Assembly (NCBI GenBank): GCA_039707655.1
Contig: CM077671.1
Span: 302,560,509-302,624,508, forward strand
DNA: 64,000 nucleotides
Origin: Elymus sibiricus
Lineage: Eukaryota > Streptophyta > Magnoliopsida > Poales > Poaceae
Reading direction: 5' to 3'
Numbering within the stretch: the first letter of the stretch is position 1; the number at the start of each line of letters is the position of its first letter. Shown one piece after another: positions 21,962-33,964 of the stretch. Below the pieces are notes generated by a model that did no database searches, was not told the DNA's origin, and was given only the letters and a program-made list of their open reading frames with translations. The position numbers and the translations under genes were made by a program.

Positions 21962-24096
21962 ATGGCAGCTCTCCACCACCTCGTCCTCCCGCCTCGACTC
22001 ATCTCCGGTCACGGACCCCCTCCCGTCCTCCGCTTCTCCAGGAGGCCGAGGCCCCTCCTCCACCTGCTCCCGCGCGCGGCCGCTGCAGCCACAAGGGCAT
22101 CGGCGGCGGCGACGGCGGTGTCCGCGCCCTCAGACGCCGCGCTGCAGAACTTCCGTCGCTGGCTCTCCTCCCAGGGAGCGGAGACGGGCTCGGTAGCTCC
22201 GGTAGTCGTGCCGGAGGGCCTCGGCCTCGTGGCGGCGCGGAACCTGCCCCGCGGCGAGGTCGTCGTCGAGGTGCCCAAGAAGCTCTGGTTGGACGCGGAC
22301 GCCGTCGCCGCCTCCGACCTCGGCCGCGTCTGCGGCAGCAGCGGGGACCTCCGCCCGTGGGTCTCCGTCTCGCTGCTCATCCTCAGGGAGGCTGCGCGCG
22401 GAGGGGACTCGCTGTGGGCGCCCTACCTCGCCATCCTCCCGCGCCAGACCGACTCCACCATCTTCTGGTGAGGTGACGCTGATGTGTTTGATGAAATGTC
22501 TTTGCTGCTTCTTCACGACCTCATCTTGCACGCTCTGATGCTTTCGAGTGGTTGCTTCGTGCCTCCAGTGCAGGTCAGAAGAAGAGCTCTTGGAGATACA
22601 AGGTGAGCATGCACTGCAAAATTCCATGCCTTCGCTGTCGATCTTCGATCTTTTGCGGATCAGTAGTTACCTGATGTAGTAATTAACTTTGTATGCTGTT
22701 GTCCTTTGCTTCGCAGGAACACAATTACTGAGCACAACGATGGGTGTGAAAGAGTACGTGCAAAGCGAATTCGATAATGTTGAAGCTGAGATCATAAACG
22801 CGAATAAAGACCTTTTCCCTGGTACGATAACATTTGATGATTTCCTGTGGGCGTTCGGAGTACTAAGATCGAGGGTTTTCCCGGAGCTCCGCGGAGATAA
22901 GCTTGCCCTCATACCATTTGCTGATCTGGTAAGACCTTTGAACTCAAAACATGCCCACATGGTCTGATGTTGCTTATCCAAAAGGCTCCAAGTCAATTCT
23001 CTTTGTGTCAATGGGCATCCTAGTAATTTCGGTGATTAAGTTGTCATGCTACCTGTTGGAATAATTTTTGTTAGAGATTGCTTGCCTATGCTTTTTTTTT
23101 TCCTCAATACATGATACACCTATAGATTCCGAATACATTCAGTTATAATCATTTTGCTACTTTGCCAAATCAGATAAATCACAATGGTGATATTACCTCG
23201 AAAGAATCATGTTGGGAGATCAAAGGAAAGGGCTTTTTAGGTAGGGATACTGTGTTCTCTCTGCGGACGCCAATGGAGGTTAAATCTGGAGAACAAGTAT
23301 GCATGAACTTCTATTACTTTTGTTATGTAATGTAATATTTGCGACGAGCTTTCATAGCCAGCAGTTCTGATGATATACTTTGACAGATATATGTTCAGTA
23401 TGACCTGGACAAGAGTAATGCTGAATTGGCACTTGACTATGGGTTCACCGAATCAAACTCGTCAAGGGACTCATATACTCTGACGCTGGAGATCTCTGAA
23501 TCTGATCCATTCTATGAAGACAAACTTGACATTGCAGAACTAAACGGAATGGGGGAGACTGCATATTTCGATGTCGTCCTCGGTGAATCCCTTCCTCCTC
23601 AAATGATTACTTACCTGCGATTACTTTGTCTTGGGGGAACAGACGCATTTCTCTTGGAAGCCCTCTTTAGAAATAAAGTTTGGGAGCACCTTGAACTGCC
23701 TGTGAGTCGTGATAACGAGGAATCGATATGCCAAGTCATCCAAAATGCCTGCAAATCTGCCCTTGCTGCCTACCACACCACCATAGAAGAGGTGAGCCTA
23801 CTAAAAGAAGAATGCTATTCACTATCATCTTATTTGTTGGTTACCTCCTGATTAGTCTGATAAAACATGCATAAAATATTCAGGATGAAGAGCTACTGGA
23901 GAGAGAAGATTTGCAACCAAGGCATCAAATCGCCATTGAAGTGAGGGTGGGTGAAAAGAAAGTACTAGAGCATATCAATGATATTTTCAAGGAGAGGGAG
24001 CAAGAATTAGATGACCTTGAGTATTACCAGGAAAGGAGGCTCAAGGATCTCGGTTTTATTGGTGACAATGGTGACATTATCTTCTGGGAGTCCTAG
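21962..24096 (+). CDS. Chloroplast SET-domain lysine N-methyltransferase, Rubisco LSMT-like
   Basis: Six exons keep one frame of 495 codons: 21962-22467, 22574-22602, 22717-22928, 23174-23296, 23387-23791 and 23884-24096. All introns are GT..AG. The first ~50 residues are Ala/Arg/Ser-rich without acidic residues, like a plastid transit peptide. The SET fold follows, with the S-adenosylmethionine-binding Asn-His pair in FADLINHNGD (about 245-254, split by intron 3) and the catalytic Tyr in ELALDYGF (about 303-310). The C-terminal half matches the Rubisco-substrate-binding domain. The length is that of the plant Rubisco large-subunit/aldolase lysine methyltransferase family. The usual targets are Rubisco large subunit and/or plastid fructose-bisphosphate aldolase; which one applies cannot be read from sequence. 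It converges on the PPR gene, about 900 bp away. No disabling mutation was seen. Confidence 0.9.
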
Positions 24097-24996
24097 GGAC
24101 ACATTGTAACATCCTATTTTTGCAATACCAGACTAATTTGAAAAGAAAAGAAAAAGATGGGTTCGCACATAATTATCAAGCACGATTAAAAACTGACTCC
24201 TGTGCCATAATCAATAAAACAAAGTGAAAAAATAAATCAAATCACTATCAGCATTCAAATTTCAAACAAGACAAGATTGTCAATGCTAATTCTGTCAGAC
24301 ACTACATAACTTCATTAATAATCTCTTAAATACAAGAGACCATCTTTCACATCTCGCATGTGGCAGCAAATTTGACTATCAGCAGCGAAGCTGTACAATT
24401 ATCTATGACTATCAGCAGCAAATTTGACTATCGTCCATTATAGTCCTAGTGCATCATATGCTGCATACTTGCATCTCCGTCCCTACTCCGAGCTCAGCTA
24501 ACTCAGAACACAAGCAAATGGTATATCAACCAACACAGAAGCGGTTTAGCGTGCTAGATCACATTACTGTCAATCTGTCATTTGCTACAGTTGGGCTTCA
24601 ACTCTGAAGCTCTGTTCATTATAGCAATCTGTGTCTCTTAGAGAAAACTTACAATCATCTTCTGCAGCTTCTATTAACCAGCATATCATCTATAAGGTAC
24701 AAGACCTCCCTTATTTTCCATTTACAGAGCTGGTGGTCCAAAATGATGCAAATTAATGTCAAGTTGGCTGAACCTTCATTTGCCTTCAGAAGCAGGTTCA
24801 TTTTCACCCAAAAATAAGCCCTTCATTGAAATTCATATGTGAAGGGCTATTGAAATGGCAAGCCCTCAGTTCTGTCCCAGATGTAGCAGAATGATTCTTC
24901 ATTGTGATGATTGACAAGTCACGGGGTTTGCGATCTGTGAACTGGGCTTCTGTGAAACTTCTCTCAAGCCTTGATTCTAGTCAGATGAGCCAACAC
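24097..24996. other. Convergent 3' intergenic region
   Basis: About 900 bp between the stop codons of the SET gene (+) and the PPR gene (-). AT-rich, without open frames or recognisable repeats. It must hold both 3' UTRs and polyadenylation signals; an aataaa occurs near 24212 (tcaataaaac) on the plus strand. Confidence 0.5.
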
Positions 24997-26865
24997 TTAT
25001 GTTTCAACTGTTTTATGATCATCTGGTGCATCCCTTGACCAAATGTCAGGACAGACTGTTGTCATGGGTTTAACACCGACCTTTAACATATCAGCATAGA
25101 GCATCATGGCATTCAAGACATAGCCAAGCATGCACTGTCCACGAATCAGTAGTGAGTAAGTGAAGCTATCAGGCACCATACCAGATTCTCTCATGCAAGA
25201 GAAGAACTTACCAGCTTCATGGTATTGGCCATCTATATAAAGACCATATATCAAGGTCATGTATGTCACACAGTTTGGGATTGAATGGTCTTCCTCAGTT
25301 GTGGAGTTCGATAAACAGGTATGAATGCCAGCAGGCTTCTTCTGCCCTGAGTGCTTCATGAAAATCATGACTGCATCTTGAATCCTATTCTCTCTGCAGA
25401 GACCATCAACAAGAACCGACACAGTGACTGAATTTGGAGAAATGCCTTTCTCCGCCATCTCCTTCTGTAACCTAAAAGCAGCATTGGTGTCACCATCCTT
25501 GGCATGGCCATGAATCAGAGCCGTGTATGTCAACACATTAGGTTTAACCCCTTTGGCTATCATCTCCGTGTATATAGCCATTGCTATTTCCATCTTTCCT
25601 TTCTTTGAATGCCCATCTATCAAGGAGGAGTACGTCACCACATTGGGCTCAATTCCAACCTCACTCATTATTGTGCATGTTGCCAGGGCTTCAGCTAGAT
25701 TTCCATTCTTGCAGTACTCATCAATTAGCGCATTGTATGCAGCAGCATTAAGATTAATACCAGATTGCTGCATTGCTTCAAGAAACCTGCCCGCTACCTG
25801 CACTTGACCTCCCGAACAGAGGCCTCTTACAATTATGCTGCAGGTGAACTCATCTGGGCTCAAACCTAGGCGAGTCATGTCCTCATAAACTGTTAACGCT
25901 TCTTGTGAATCACCCGACCTGAAAGCTCCATCAATCAAGCTGTTGTACACGGGCACAGTGGGAGCAACTCCATACCTGTGCATGTCAAGAAAAATGTTTT
26001 TTGCATCACTTATTCTGTTCACCTGGAAGAAACCGTCAATCAGCGTTGTAAAGATCACAGCATTGGGAACAAGACCACTCTTCAGCAATTCCTGGTACAA
26101 CGTGAGTGCCCTCTTGACACCATCTCTCTTGCAGTGGCTGCTCATCAGTGCATTGTATGTGTAATGGTTGGGTCGCATCCCTGTTTCCTTCATGGTAAGG
26201 AACAGCCGCTCAGCCTCGCCAATGCAGCCCTCGTCACAAAGTGCAGATATCATCGTCGAGTAAGTGACCACATTTGGACCGATCCGTCTCCCCGCCATCT
26301 GCTCCCAGACCTCCCGAGCCTTCGCCACGGCGCCCTCATGCCGGCACGCGTTGATGAGCGTGTTGTACGTCACCACGGTCGGCACCATCCCCCGGCTCAG
26401 CATTTCGTCGAACAGCTTCCAGACGCGGTCGAACCTGTGGGCTCTCACCAGCACGTCGAGGATCGCGTTGCAAGCGGGCAGCGCCGGCAGCGCCGGCAGG
26501 CGGTGGAAGACGGCCAGCGCCTCGTCGTGGAGCGCCATCTGGGAGAGGGCGATGACGAGCACCCCGAGCGCGGGGGCGGGCGAGGTGGAGGTGGAGGCGA
26601 GCGCGGCGAAAGCGGCAGCGCCGGGGCGCGCGCTGGGGGAGGAGGCCTGGACGAGGGATTTCGTCAAACGGATGGCGTGCGGGAAGTCCCTGGCCGCGGC
26701 CGAGCCGTGGACGGCGGCGGCCAGGTGGGCGGCGCGCTCCCTTGAGGCGGCCGGGGCGGCGGCGGCTACGGCGGCGGCGGCGGACGAGGATAGGCAGCGG
26801 TGGCGCGTGGCGAGGGGCCGGCGGCGGGAGGAGAGGATGAGGCGGAGTGGTGGCGAGAGTGGCAT
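24997..26865 (-). CDS. P-class pentatricopeptide repeat protein, organelle-targeted
   Basis: Single-exon frame of 622 codons on the minus strand. I take the ATG at 26865 as start: the frame is open further upstream, but that part runs toward the transposon at 26985. The N-terminus (MPLSPPLRLILSSRRRPLA) is rich in Arg, Ser and Leu with no acidic residues, as in mitochondrial or plastid presequences. From about residue 150 onward there is a run of roughly a dozen 35-residue repeats with the P-class signature (VTYNTLINACRHEG, VTYSTMISALCDEG, YTYNALMSSHCKRDG). No E, DYW or SMR domain follows, so a role in organellar RNA stability, splicing or translation is likelier than editing. Its overall look recalls Arabidopsis At5g61400-type proteins (low-confidence memory). 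No stop or frameshift was seen. Confidence 0.88.
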   Translation of the reverse strand: MPLSPPLRLILSSRRRPLATRHRCLSSSAAAAVAAAAPAASRERAAHLAAAVHGSAAARDFPHAIRLTKSLVQASSPSARPGAAAFAALASTSTSPAPALGVLVIALSQMALHDEALAVFHRLPALPALPACNAILDVLVRAHRFDRVWKLFDEMLSRGMVPTVVTYNTLINACRHEGAVAKAREVWEQMAGRRIGPNVVTYSTMISALCDEGCIGEAERLFLTMKETGMRPNHYTYNALMSSHCKRDGVKRALTLYQELLKSGLVPNAVIFTTLIDGFFQVNRISDAKNIFLDMHRYGVAPTVPVYNSLIDGAFRSGDSQEALTVYEDMTRLGLSPDEFTCSIIVRGLCSGGQVQVAGRFLEAMQQSGINLNAAAYNALIDEYCKNGNLAEALATCTIMSEVGIEPNVVTYSSLIDGHSKKGKMEIAMAIYTEMIAKGVKPNVLTYTALIHGHAKDGDTNAAFRLQKEMAEKGISPNSVTVSVLVDGLCRENRIQDAVMIFMKHSGQKKPAGIHTCLSNSTTEEDHSIPNCVTYMTLIYGLYIDGQYHEAGKFFSCMRESGMVPDSFTYSLLIRGQCMLGYVLNAMMLYADMLKVGVKPMTTVCPDIWSRDAPDDHKTVET

Positions 26866-27179
26866 GGGGTTGGCATTGGGGAGGCGGCAAATCTGTGCTG
26901 CTCTGCTCCTGCTCGGCTGGGGAATTTGACCGCGCTGGGCTTGCCACCATAGAGCGCCGCTTGTTGGTACGGCTGGGCCAGGACTATATCTGGCCATGGG
27001 CCGGGCCGGGCCGGGCTTCGGCCCAGGCCCCAACAAGCCCTACGTCTGTTTCCCAGGCCCAGGCCCTCCCAAGCCCACGAAAATTATAGGTTTCCCAGGC
27101 CCAGGCCCTCCCAACACAGAAAGCCCTAAAGCCCTAAGCCCTCCCAAAGGCCCTCGACATTGTAACATCAAATGGAGTC

Positions 27180-27500
27180 TAGCACCAAAACAACACAGCA
27201 AAATAAGACAGCAGCACAGTAGCAGCAAAACAGCAGCACAGCAGTTGCAAAACAGCTCTAAAGATCATTGTTTTCACATCAAAACAGCAGCACAGCGGGA
27301 TAAAAAACAAACATAATAAGACAGCAGCAGCAAAACAGCAGCACAGCAGCAGCAAAACAGCAGCACATCAGTTGCAAAACAGCTCTAAAGAGCATTGTTT
27401 TCACATCAAAACAGCAGCACAACAGGATAAAAAACAAACATAATAAGAAAGCAGCACAGCTGCACCAAAACAGCACTAAAGAGCATTGTTTTCGCATCAA
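27180..27500. repeat. Subterminal CAG-rich tandem repeats of the left hAT arm
   Basis: The block 'catcaaaacagcagcaca ... aaaaaacaaacataataag' recurs near 27259, 27388 and in part near 27478. Periods are uneven (about 129 and 90 bp). The mirror copy sits at about 33965-34260 in the right arm. Subterminal repeats of this kind are where hAT transposases normally bind. The Leu/Cys-rich frames in this region are readings of the repeat. Confidence 0.75.
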
Positions 27501-27896
27501 ATTGTATCAAACATTCGAGTTTCTAGAAACACAAGTGCATAAATGTATTATTACAGGCCAAATGGCCAATTCATAAAACCAAAATAAGGACTAGTAGCTG
27601 GCTGGTTGGCATCTCGACAGGCATTCTCCGAATCTTCTACTCATCTCATTGCTCTAGCAAGAACTCTACAAAATGCAATAAACAGCAGGTTAGCTATAAA
27701 CTCTAAAGTACATGTTGAACTTGACAAGTTGACATGAACAAAGAATAGGGATGTTACATTCTTCATCGGAAGAAGAATTTTCATCATCATCTAGCTCAAC
27801 CACTTCTGCCTTTCTCTTATTACCTACAACTACAACAACATGTTAGCTATAAACTCTGAAGTACATAGAATGAAGAAAGAAACAAAGTAAGTTAAA

Positions 27897-30002
27897 CTAT
27901 ATACCATCTTTCTTCTCCAATTTGCAGCGATACCAATCTTGCAAACACATCAAGGCCTCAACCGTCTTTGGTTTAAGCGAGGCTCGACTCGGGGTTATAA
28001 CCTTCTTACTCAAGCTGAAAGCAGATTCTGATGCAACACTTGACACGGGAACAACAAGTATATCACGTGCCAATCTTGCTAGCTGCGGATACCTAGCTGC
28101 AGACTTGCTCCAGTAATCCAAGATATCAATGTTCTCATTTAACCTCTTCACAGGTTCAGCCAAGTACAATTCCAATTCAGATTTCTCTTCAAATGTGCTC
28201 GTGCTTTCCACATACTGATCATAGTCAGAAAATGCACCAAGTCCACAAGTGCTTGACATACTAGTTTTGGGTAAGTTGTCATGAGCATGTACAACACTAC
28301 CATATTCATTAAATAAAGAAGTCAAGGTACTTCTAACATCAGCTATGCGACGCTTGGCATCATCCTCTTCATACAACTTGGAGTATGAATAAGCCAAGAA
28401 CTTGAACTTAATACGGGGATCAAGAACAGCAGCACAAGATAGAAATACGCTATAGTCAGACCAATATTTCATGAACTTTTCTCTCATAACGAACAGCATT
28501 GGACCCATGTAGCTATTTATGCCATCAGTAGCATCAATAATAGCAGTATGAACTAGATAAACATTCATGAAGTACAAGTTGGCTGTTGGATATTTTGTTC
28601 CTGAGAAAACAGTAGTTACCTTGAAGAAAACCTCCAAAAACTGATACATATGAGATACTTTGGCCCATTCTTCCATAGATGGCCAAAAATTCACCTTGAA
28701 GATGCTATCCCTCTCAGAATACCACTACAATGCTTCTTTAAAGTACAAACAGGAGCCAAGCATAGTATACGTTGAATTCCAACGAATGGGCATATCAGGT
28801 TTCAACTTCTTTGATTCTTCTAGGTTGAAAATAGTTGTAGCAGTGCTATAAAACTTGTGCAGCCTATTACCTGAAGCCTTTAGATACATTATACCATCTC
28901 TAAGTTTGGCCACAGCATCATCAATCAATGTCAAACCAGATTGAACTACCAAATTCAGTATGTGTGCACAACAACGAATTTGAAAGAATTTACCGGACAA
29001 AGGTAAAGCACCATGAGACAAGTGGGTTCGCAAGCAAACAATCATTCTATCATTATAGGCTGCATTATCAAGAGTGATGCACATTACTTTCTTCTCAATC
29101 CTCCATTCACGAAGAGCTAGATGGACCTCGTCGGCAATAGATGCTCCATCATATGGTGGATCAATTTTTTTGAACCAGACAATTCTTTTGTTTAGTTTCC
29201 AATCAGCATCTATGTAATGACATGTAATGCAAATATAGCTATGCTTGGTGACTTCAGATTTCCAATTGTCAGATGTGAAACTTACTCTACCAGGGGCAGC
29301 AACAATAATTTCAAGCAATTCTTTTTTCTGGGCAAGAAACATTGCCATTGTCTCTCTTTTTATTGTGTGCCGACCAATACTCTTGAATGTTGGACAACAA
29401 GCAGCCATCATTGTTCTAAAACCATCTTCTTCAACTATTGTAAATGGATGAGAACCGGACACAAGATAGATAGAGACTCCATGTCTAGCTACTTGAGCAT
29501 CATATCTAACATTTTTCAATGCATTTGTTCCATCATCATTTGTTTCAGATTTCAAGAAAAAATTATTCATTGTTGATTGATCAGTCTTATGCAGCGATTC
29601 GGTGTGCCTAAGGAGATGAGATGTACCATGTCCAGATTTAGCTGACAGCTCAGCGGAGCAATGGTTGCACTTAGCTACAATAAAGGCATCACCTTCTTTG
29701 GATATCTTGGTAAAGTCCAGCCATACTTTTGACTTCAGTCTGAAATTGCTAGAGGAGGCAGTGCGTTGCTGCTGTGATTTGGCTGTAGGCTGCTACTGTG
29801 CTTCGGCTGTAGGTTGCTGCTGTCTTGCCGATTGTGCACTTACTGAACGTCCACTAGATGCTGGCCTCTTCCCCCTTTTACTTGCAGCTTTCTGCCGTAC
29901 GCGAGGAGGAATTGGAGGTACAATAAACAGCTCCTTCTCACCCTCATGCCCTTCTAATTCTTCAGGATGATAATCTGGTTCATCACCCTCATCACCCTCC
30001 AT
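27897..30002 (-). pseudogene. hAT transposase (ZBED/RICESLEEPER type), left copy, two stops
   Basis: Starts at the ATG at 30002 and reads toward 27897. An acidic, low-complexity N-terminus is followed by a BED zinc finger, an RNase-H-like hAT core and the C-terminal hAT dimerisation domain (28050-28140, with the LDILDYWSKSAARYP and VPVSSVASESAFS patterns). By comparison with the right arm, two Gln codons have become TAG (at about 29793 and 28723). The segment around 28690 that is a stop in the right copy is an intact Trp here. The product as read ends in KKDGI, but a further spliced exon with an acidic tail (mirror of 33638-33707) is possible. Normal role: binding of the subterminal repeats and cut-and-paste transposition. 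Confidence 0.85.
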
Positions 30003-30777
30003 GCTAAATCTATATCAACAGAAGAAAAATCTATGTCAACAGCAAGAAATTTATATCAACACTTCAACAGCAAGAAATCATCTACACATTCACAATTATA
30101 TTCATGTACACCTGCTAATCTGCATCAATTCCATCCTGCTCACATGCATGTAAACCTGCTATTCAGTCAAGAACAAAAAGAAATCACCTTTGAAGCAGAG
30201 GTGCGGCGGCGCTCGGTAGACGGCGAGTTGTTGCGGCGGATGTCGAGGGAGGAGGAGATGTGGCGGCCGGCGGGGCTCCGTCCTGCTCCGTCCGGTGGGG
30301 CTCGTTGCTCCGTCCTGCTCCTGCCGGTGGCGGCGCAGTTGGGGAGGAGAGGCACCCGGGCGGCGGCGCAGTTCTGGAGGAGACGCAGCCAGGCGGCGGC
30401 GCGGTTGGGGAGGAGACTGGAGGCGGCGGTGCAGCCGGGCGGCGGTGCAGTTGGGGAGGAGGAGGAGAGGCGAGGAGGAGAGGCAGTTCGGTAGGAGGAG
30501 GAGGCGGCTGGAGGAACGGGATCAGGTTAGGATTCGACATGTCCCCGTGGTCGTGGAGTGGAGGCGTGGCCGTGGACTGGTGGGCTGCTGCTTGATGGGC
30601 TATTGCTGTTTTAGTAGGGCCGACCGGGCCTAAATTTTGACTAATATTGAAGCCCAGGCCCGGCCCCAATAACTGCTAGGGCCTACTTTTCAGGCCCAGG
30701 CCCGGCCCACTGATTAAGCACGGCCCTCCCAGGCCCCGTTTTTTAGGGCCGGGCCGGGCCGGAGATGGCCAGATATA
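30003..30777 (-). promoter_or_regulatory. 5' leader and promoter region of the left hAT copy
   Basis: GC-rich leader that reads as a Pro-rich frame (30184-30669), probably followed by a leader intron that ends just before the transposase ATG. The same frame is open in the right arm (30797-31282). I treat it as leader: its composition is CCG/CCT-rich and no domain is seen. The outermost ~103 bp (30675-30777), with the terminal GGGCC repeats, are missing from the right arm. Confidence 0.5.
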
Positions 30778-30791
30778 GTGGCTGTAGAGGA
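30778..30791. other. Palindrome centre between the two hAT arms
   Basis: Fourteen bases separate the arms: gtggctgt (30778-30785) and agagga (30786-30791). The first eight are the exact reverse complement of acagccac at 34468-34475, which abuts the outer end of the right arm. They are therefore best read as one target-site duplication copy carried along when the element was duplicated in inverted orientation. The last six may be filler or original flanking DNA. Confidence 0.75.
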
Positions 30792-31463
30792 AGTTATTGG
30801 GGCCGGGCATGGGCTTCAATATTAGTCAAAATTTAGGCCCGGTCGGCCCTACTAAAACAGCAACAGCCCATCAAGCAGCAGCCCAGCAGTCCACGGCCAC
30901 GCCTCCACTCCACGACCACGGGGACATGTCGAACCCTAACCTGATCCCGTTCCTCCAGCCGCCTCCTCCTCCTACCGAACTGCCTCTCCTCCTCGCCTCT
31001 CCTCCTCCTCCCCAACTGCACCGCCGCCTGGCTGCACCGCCGCCTCTAGTCTCCTCCCCAACCGGGCCGCCGCCTGGCTGCCTCTCCTCCAGAACTGCGC
31101 CTCCGCCCGGGTGCCTCTCCTCCCCAACTGCGCCGCCACTGGCAGGAGCAGGACGGAGCAACGAGCCCCGCCGGACGGAGCAGGACGGAGCCCCGCCGGC
31201 CGCCACATCTCCTCCTCCCTCGACATCCGCCGCAACAACTCGCCGTCTACCGAGCGCCGCCGCACCTCTGCTTCAAAGGTGATTTCTTTTTGTTCTTGAC
31301 TGAATAGCAGGTTTACATGCATGTGAGCAGGATGGAATTGATGCAGATTAGCAGGTGTACATGAATATAATTGTGAATGTGTAGATGATTTCTTGCTGTT
31401 GAAGTGTTGATATAAATTTCTTGCTGTTGACATAGATTTTTCTTCTGTTGATATAGATTTAGC

Positions 31464-33569
31464 ATGGAGGGTGATGAGGGTGATGAACCAGATTATCATC
31501 CTGAAGAATTAGAAGGGCATGAGGGTGAGAAGGAGCTGTTTATTGTACCTCCAATTCCTCCTCGCGTACGGCAGAAAGCTGCAAGTAAAAGGGGGAAGAG
31601 GCCAGAATCTAGTGGACGTTCAGGAAGTGCACAATCGGCAAGACAGCAGCAACCTACAGCCGAAGCACAGCAGCAGCCTACAACCAAATCACAGCAGCAA
31701 CGCACTGCCTCCTCTAGCAATTTCAGACTGAAGTCAAAAGTATGGCTGGACTTTACCAAGATATCCAAAGAAGGTGATGCCTTTATTGTAGCTAAGTGCA
31801 ACCATTGCTCCGCTGAGCTGTCAGCTAAATCTGGACACGGTACATCTCATCTCCTTAGGCACACCGAATCGCTGCATAAGACTGATCAATCAACAATGAA
31901 TAATTTTTTCTTGAAATCTGAAACAAATGATGATGGAACAAATGCATTGAAAAATGTTAGATATGATGCTCAAGTAGCTAGACATGGAGTCTCTATCTAT
32001 CTTGTGTCCGGTTCTCATCCATTTACAACAGTTGAAGAAGATGGTTTTAGAACAATGATGGCTGCTTGTTGTCCAGCATTCAAGAGTATTGGTCGGCACA
32101 CAATAAAAAGAGAGATAATGGCAATGTTTTTTGCCCAGAAAAAAGAATTGCTTGAAATTATTGTTGCTGCCCCTGGTAGAGTAAGTTTCACATCTGACAA
32201 TTGGAAATCTGAAGTCACCAAGCATAGCTATATTTGCATTACATGTCATTACATAGATGCTGATTGGAAACTAAACAAAAGAATTGTCTGGTTCAAAAAA
32301 ATTGATCCACCATATGATGGAGCATCTATTGCCGACGAGGTCCATCTAGCTCTTCGTGAATGGAGGATTGAGAAGAAAGTAATGTGCATCACTCTTGATA
32401 ATGCAGCCTATAATGATAGAATGATTGTTTGCTTGCGAACCCACTTGTCTCATGGTGCTTTACCTTTGTCCGGTAAATTCTTTCAAATTCGTTGTTGTGC
32501 ACACATACTGAATTTGGTAGTTCAATCTGGTTTGACATTGATTGATGATGCTGTGGCCAAACTTAGAGATGGTATAATGTATCTAAAGGCTTCAGGTAAT
32601 AGGCTGCACAAGTTTTATAGCACTGCTACAACTATTTTCAACCTAGAAGAATCAAAGAAGTTCAAACCTGATATGCCCATTCGTTGGAATTCAACGTATA
32701 CTATGCTTGGCTCCTGTTTGTACTTTAAAGAAGCATTGCAGTGGTATTCTGAGAGGGATAGCATCTTCAAGGTGAATTTTTGACCATCTATGGAAGAATG
32801 GGCCAAAGTATCTCATATGTATCAGTTTTTGGAGGTTTTCTTCAAGGTAACTACTGTTTTCTCAGGAACAAAATATCCAACAGCCAACTTGTACTTCATG
32901 AATGTTTATCTAGTTCATACTGCTATTATTGATGCTACTGATGGCATAAATAGCTACATGGGTCCAATGATGTTCGTTATGAGAGAAAAGTTCATGAAAT
33001 ATTGGTCTGACTATAGCGTATTTCTATCTTGTGCTGCTGTTCTTGATCCCCGTATTAAGTTCAAGTTCTTGGCTTATTCATACTCCAAGTTGTATGAAGA
33101 GGATGATGCCAAGCGTCGCATAGCTGATGTTAGAAGTACCTTGACTTCTTTATTTAATGAATATGGTAGTGTTGTACATGCTCATGACAACTTACCCAAA
33201 ACTAGTATGTCAAGCACTTGTGGACTTGGTGCCTTTTCTGACTATGATCAGTATGTGGAAAGCACGAGCACATTTGAAGAGAAATCTGAATTGGAATTGT
33301 ACTTGGCTGAACCTGTGTAGAGGTTAAATGAGAACATTGATATCTTGGATTACTGGAGCAAGTCTGCAGCTAGGTATCCGCAGCTAGCAAGATTGGCACG
33401 TGATATACTTGTTGTTCCCGTGTCAAGTGTTGCATCAGAATCTGCTTTCAGCTTGACTAAGAAGGTTATAACCCCGAGTCGAGCCTCACTTAAACCAAAG
33501 ACGGTTGAGGCCTTGATGTGTTTGCAAGATTGGTATCACTACAAATTGGAGAAGAAAGATGGTATATAG
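31464..33569 (+). pseudogene. hAT transposase (ZBED/RICESLEEPER type), right copy, two stops
   Basis: The ATG at 31464 opens 439 codons containing the BED zinc finger (about residues 90-140; CNHC ... HLLRHTESLH) and the first part of the catalytic core. A TGA at about 32781 replaces a Trp codon that is intact in the left copy. The frame continues at 32790-33320, meets a TAG at about 33318 (Lys in the left copy), and ends with the dimerisation domain at 33345-33569. The N-terminal stop seen in the left copy is absent. A GT at about 33558 and an AG near 33637 could splice in an extra exon with an acidic tail (33638-33707). The two copies carry different stops, so the stops arose after the duplication or one arm was partly gene-converted. 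Confidence 0.85.
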
Positions 33570-33964
33570 TTTAACTTACTTTGTTTCTTTCTTCATTCTA
33601 TGTACTTCAGAGTTTATAGCTAACATGTTGTTGTAGTTGTAGGTAATAAGAGAAAGGCAGAAGTGGTTGAGCTAGATGATGATGAAAATTCTTCTTCCGA
33701 TGAAGAATGTAACATCCCTATTCTTTGTTCATGTCAACTTGTCAAGTTCAACATGTACTTTAGAGTTTATAGCTAACCTGCTGTTTATTGCATTTTGTAG
33801 AGTTCTTGCTAGAGCAATGAGATGAGTAGAAGATTCGGAGAATGCCTGTCGAGATGCCAACCAACCAGCTACTAGTCCTTATTTTGGTTTTATGAATTGG
33901 CCATTTGGCCTGTAATAATACATTTATGCACTTGTGTTTATAGAAACTCGAATGTTTGATACAA

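Larger units (their letters stand above)
26985..30777 (-). mobile_element. hAT transposon, left arm of an inverted duplication (full length)
   Basis: 3793 bp with inverted ends TATATCTGGCCAT (26985) and ATGGCCAGATATA (30777), and GGGCCGGGCC-type subterminal repeats typical of plant hAT elements. The transposase runs on the minus strand, so the element's 5' end faces the palindrome centre. Next to that 5' end (30778-30785) is gtggctgt, the reverse complement of the acagccac that follows the right arm's 3' end. The other flank (gtcctggc read outward from 26984) does not match. The subterminal 27180-27500 region contains a cag-rich tandem repeat. Confidence 0.88.

Noticed and set aside
26336..26950. 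204-codon frame overlapping the PPR gene N-terminus
   Set aside because: Same-strand shadow of the GC-rich PPR coding sequence, with no domain of its own.
30184..31282. Pro-rich open frames of 161 codons in both arms of the hAT palindrome, apparently conserved
   Set aside because: They are mirror copies of one leader sequence, are CCG/CCT simple in composition and have no domain. Being open in both arms reflects recent duplication, not selection.
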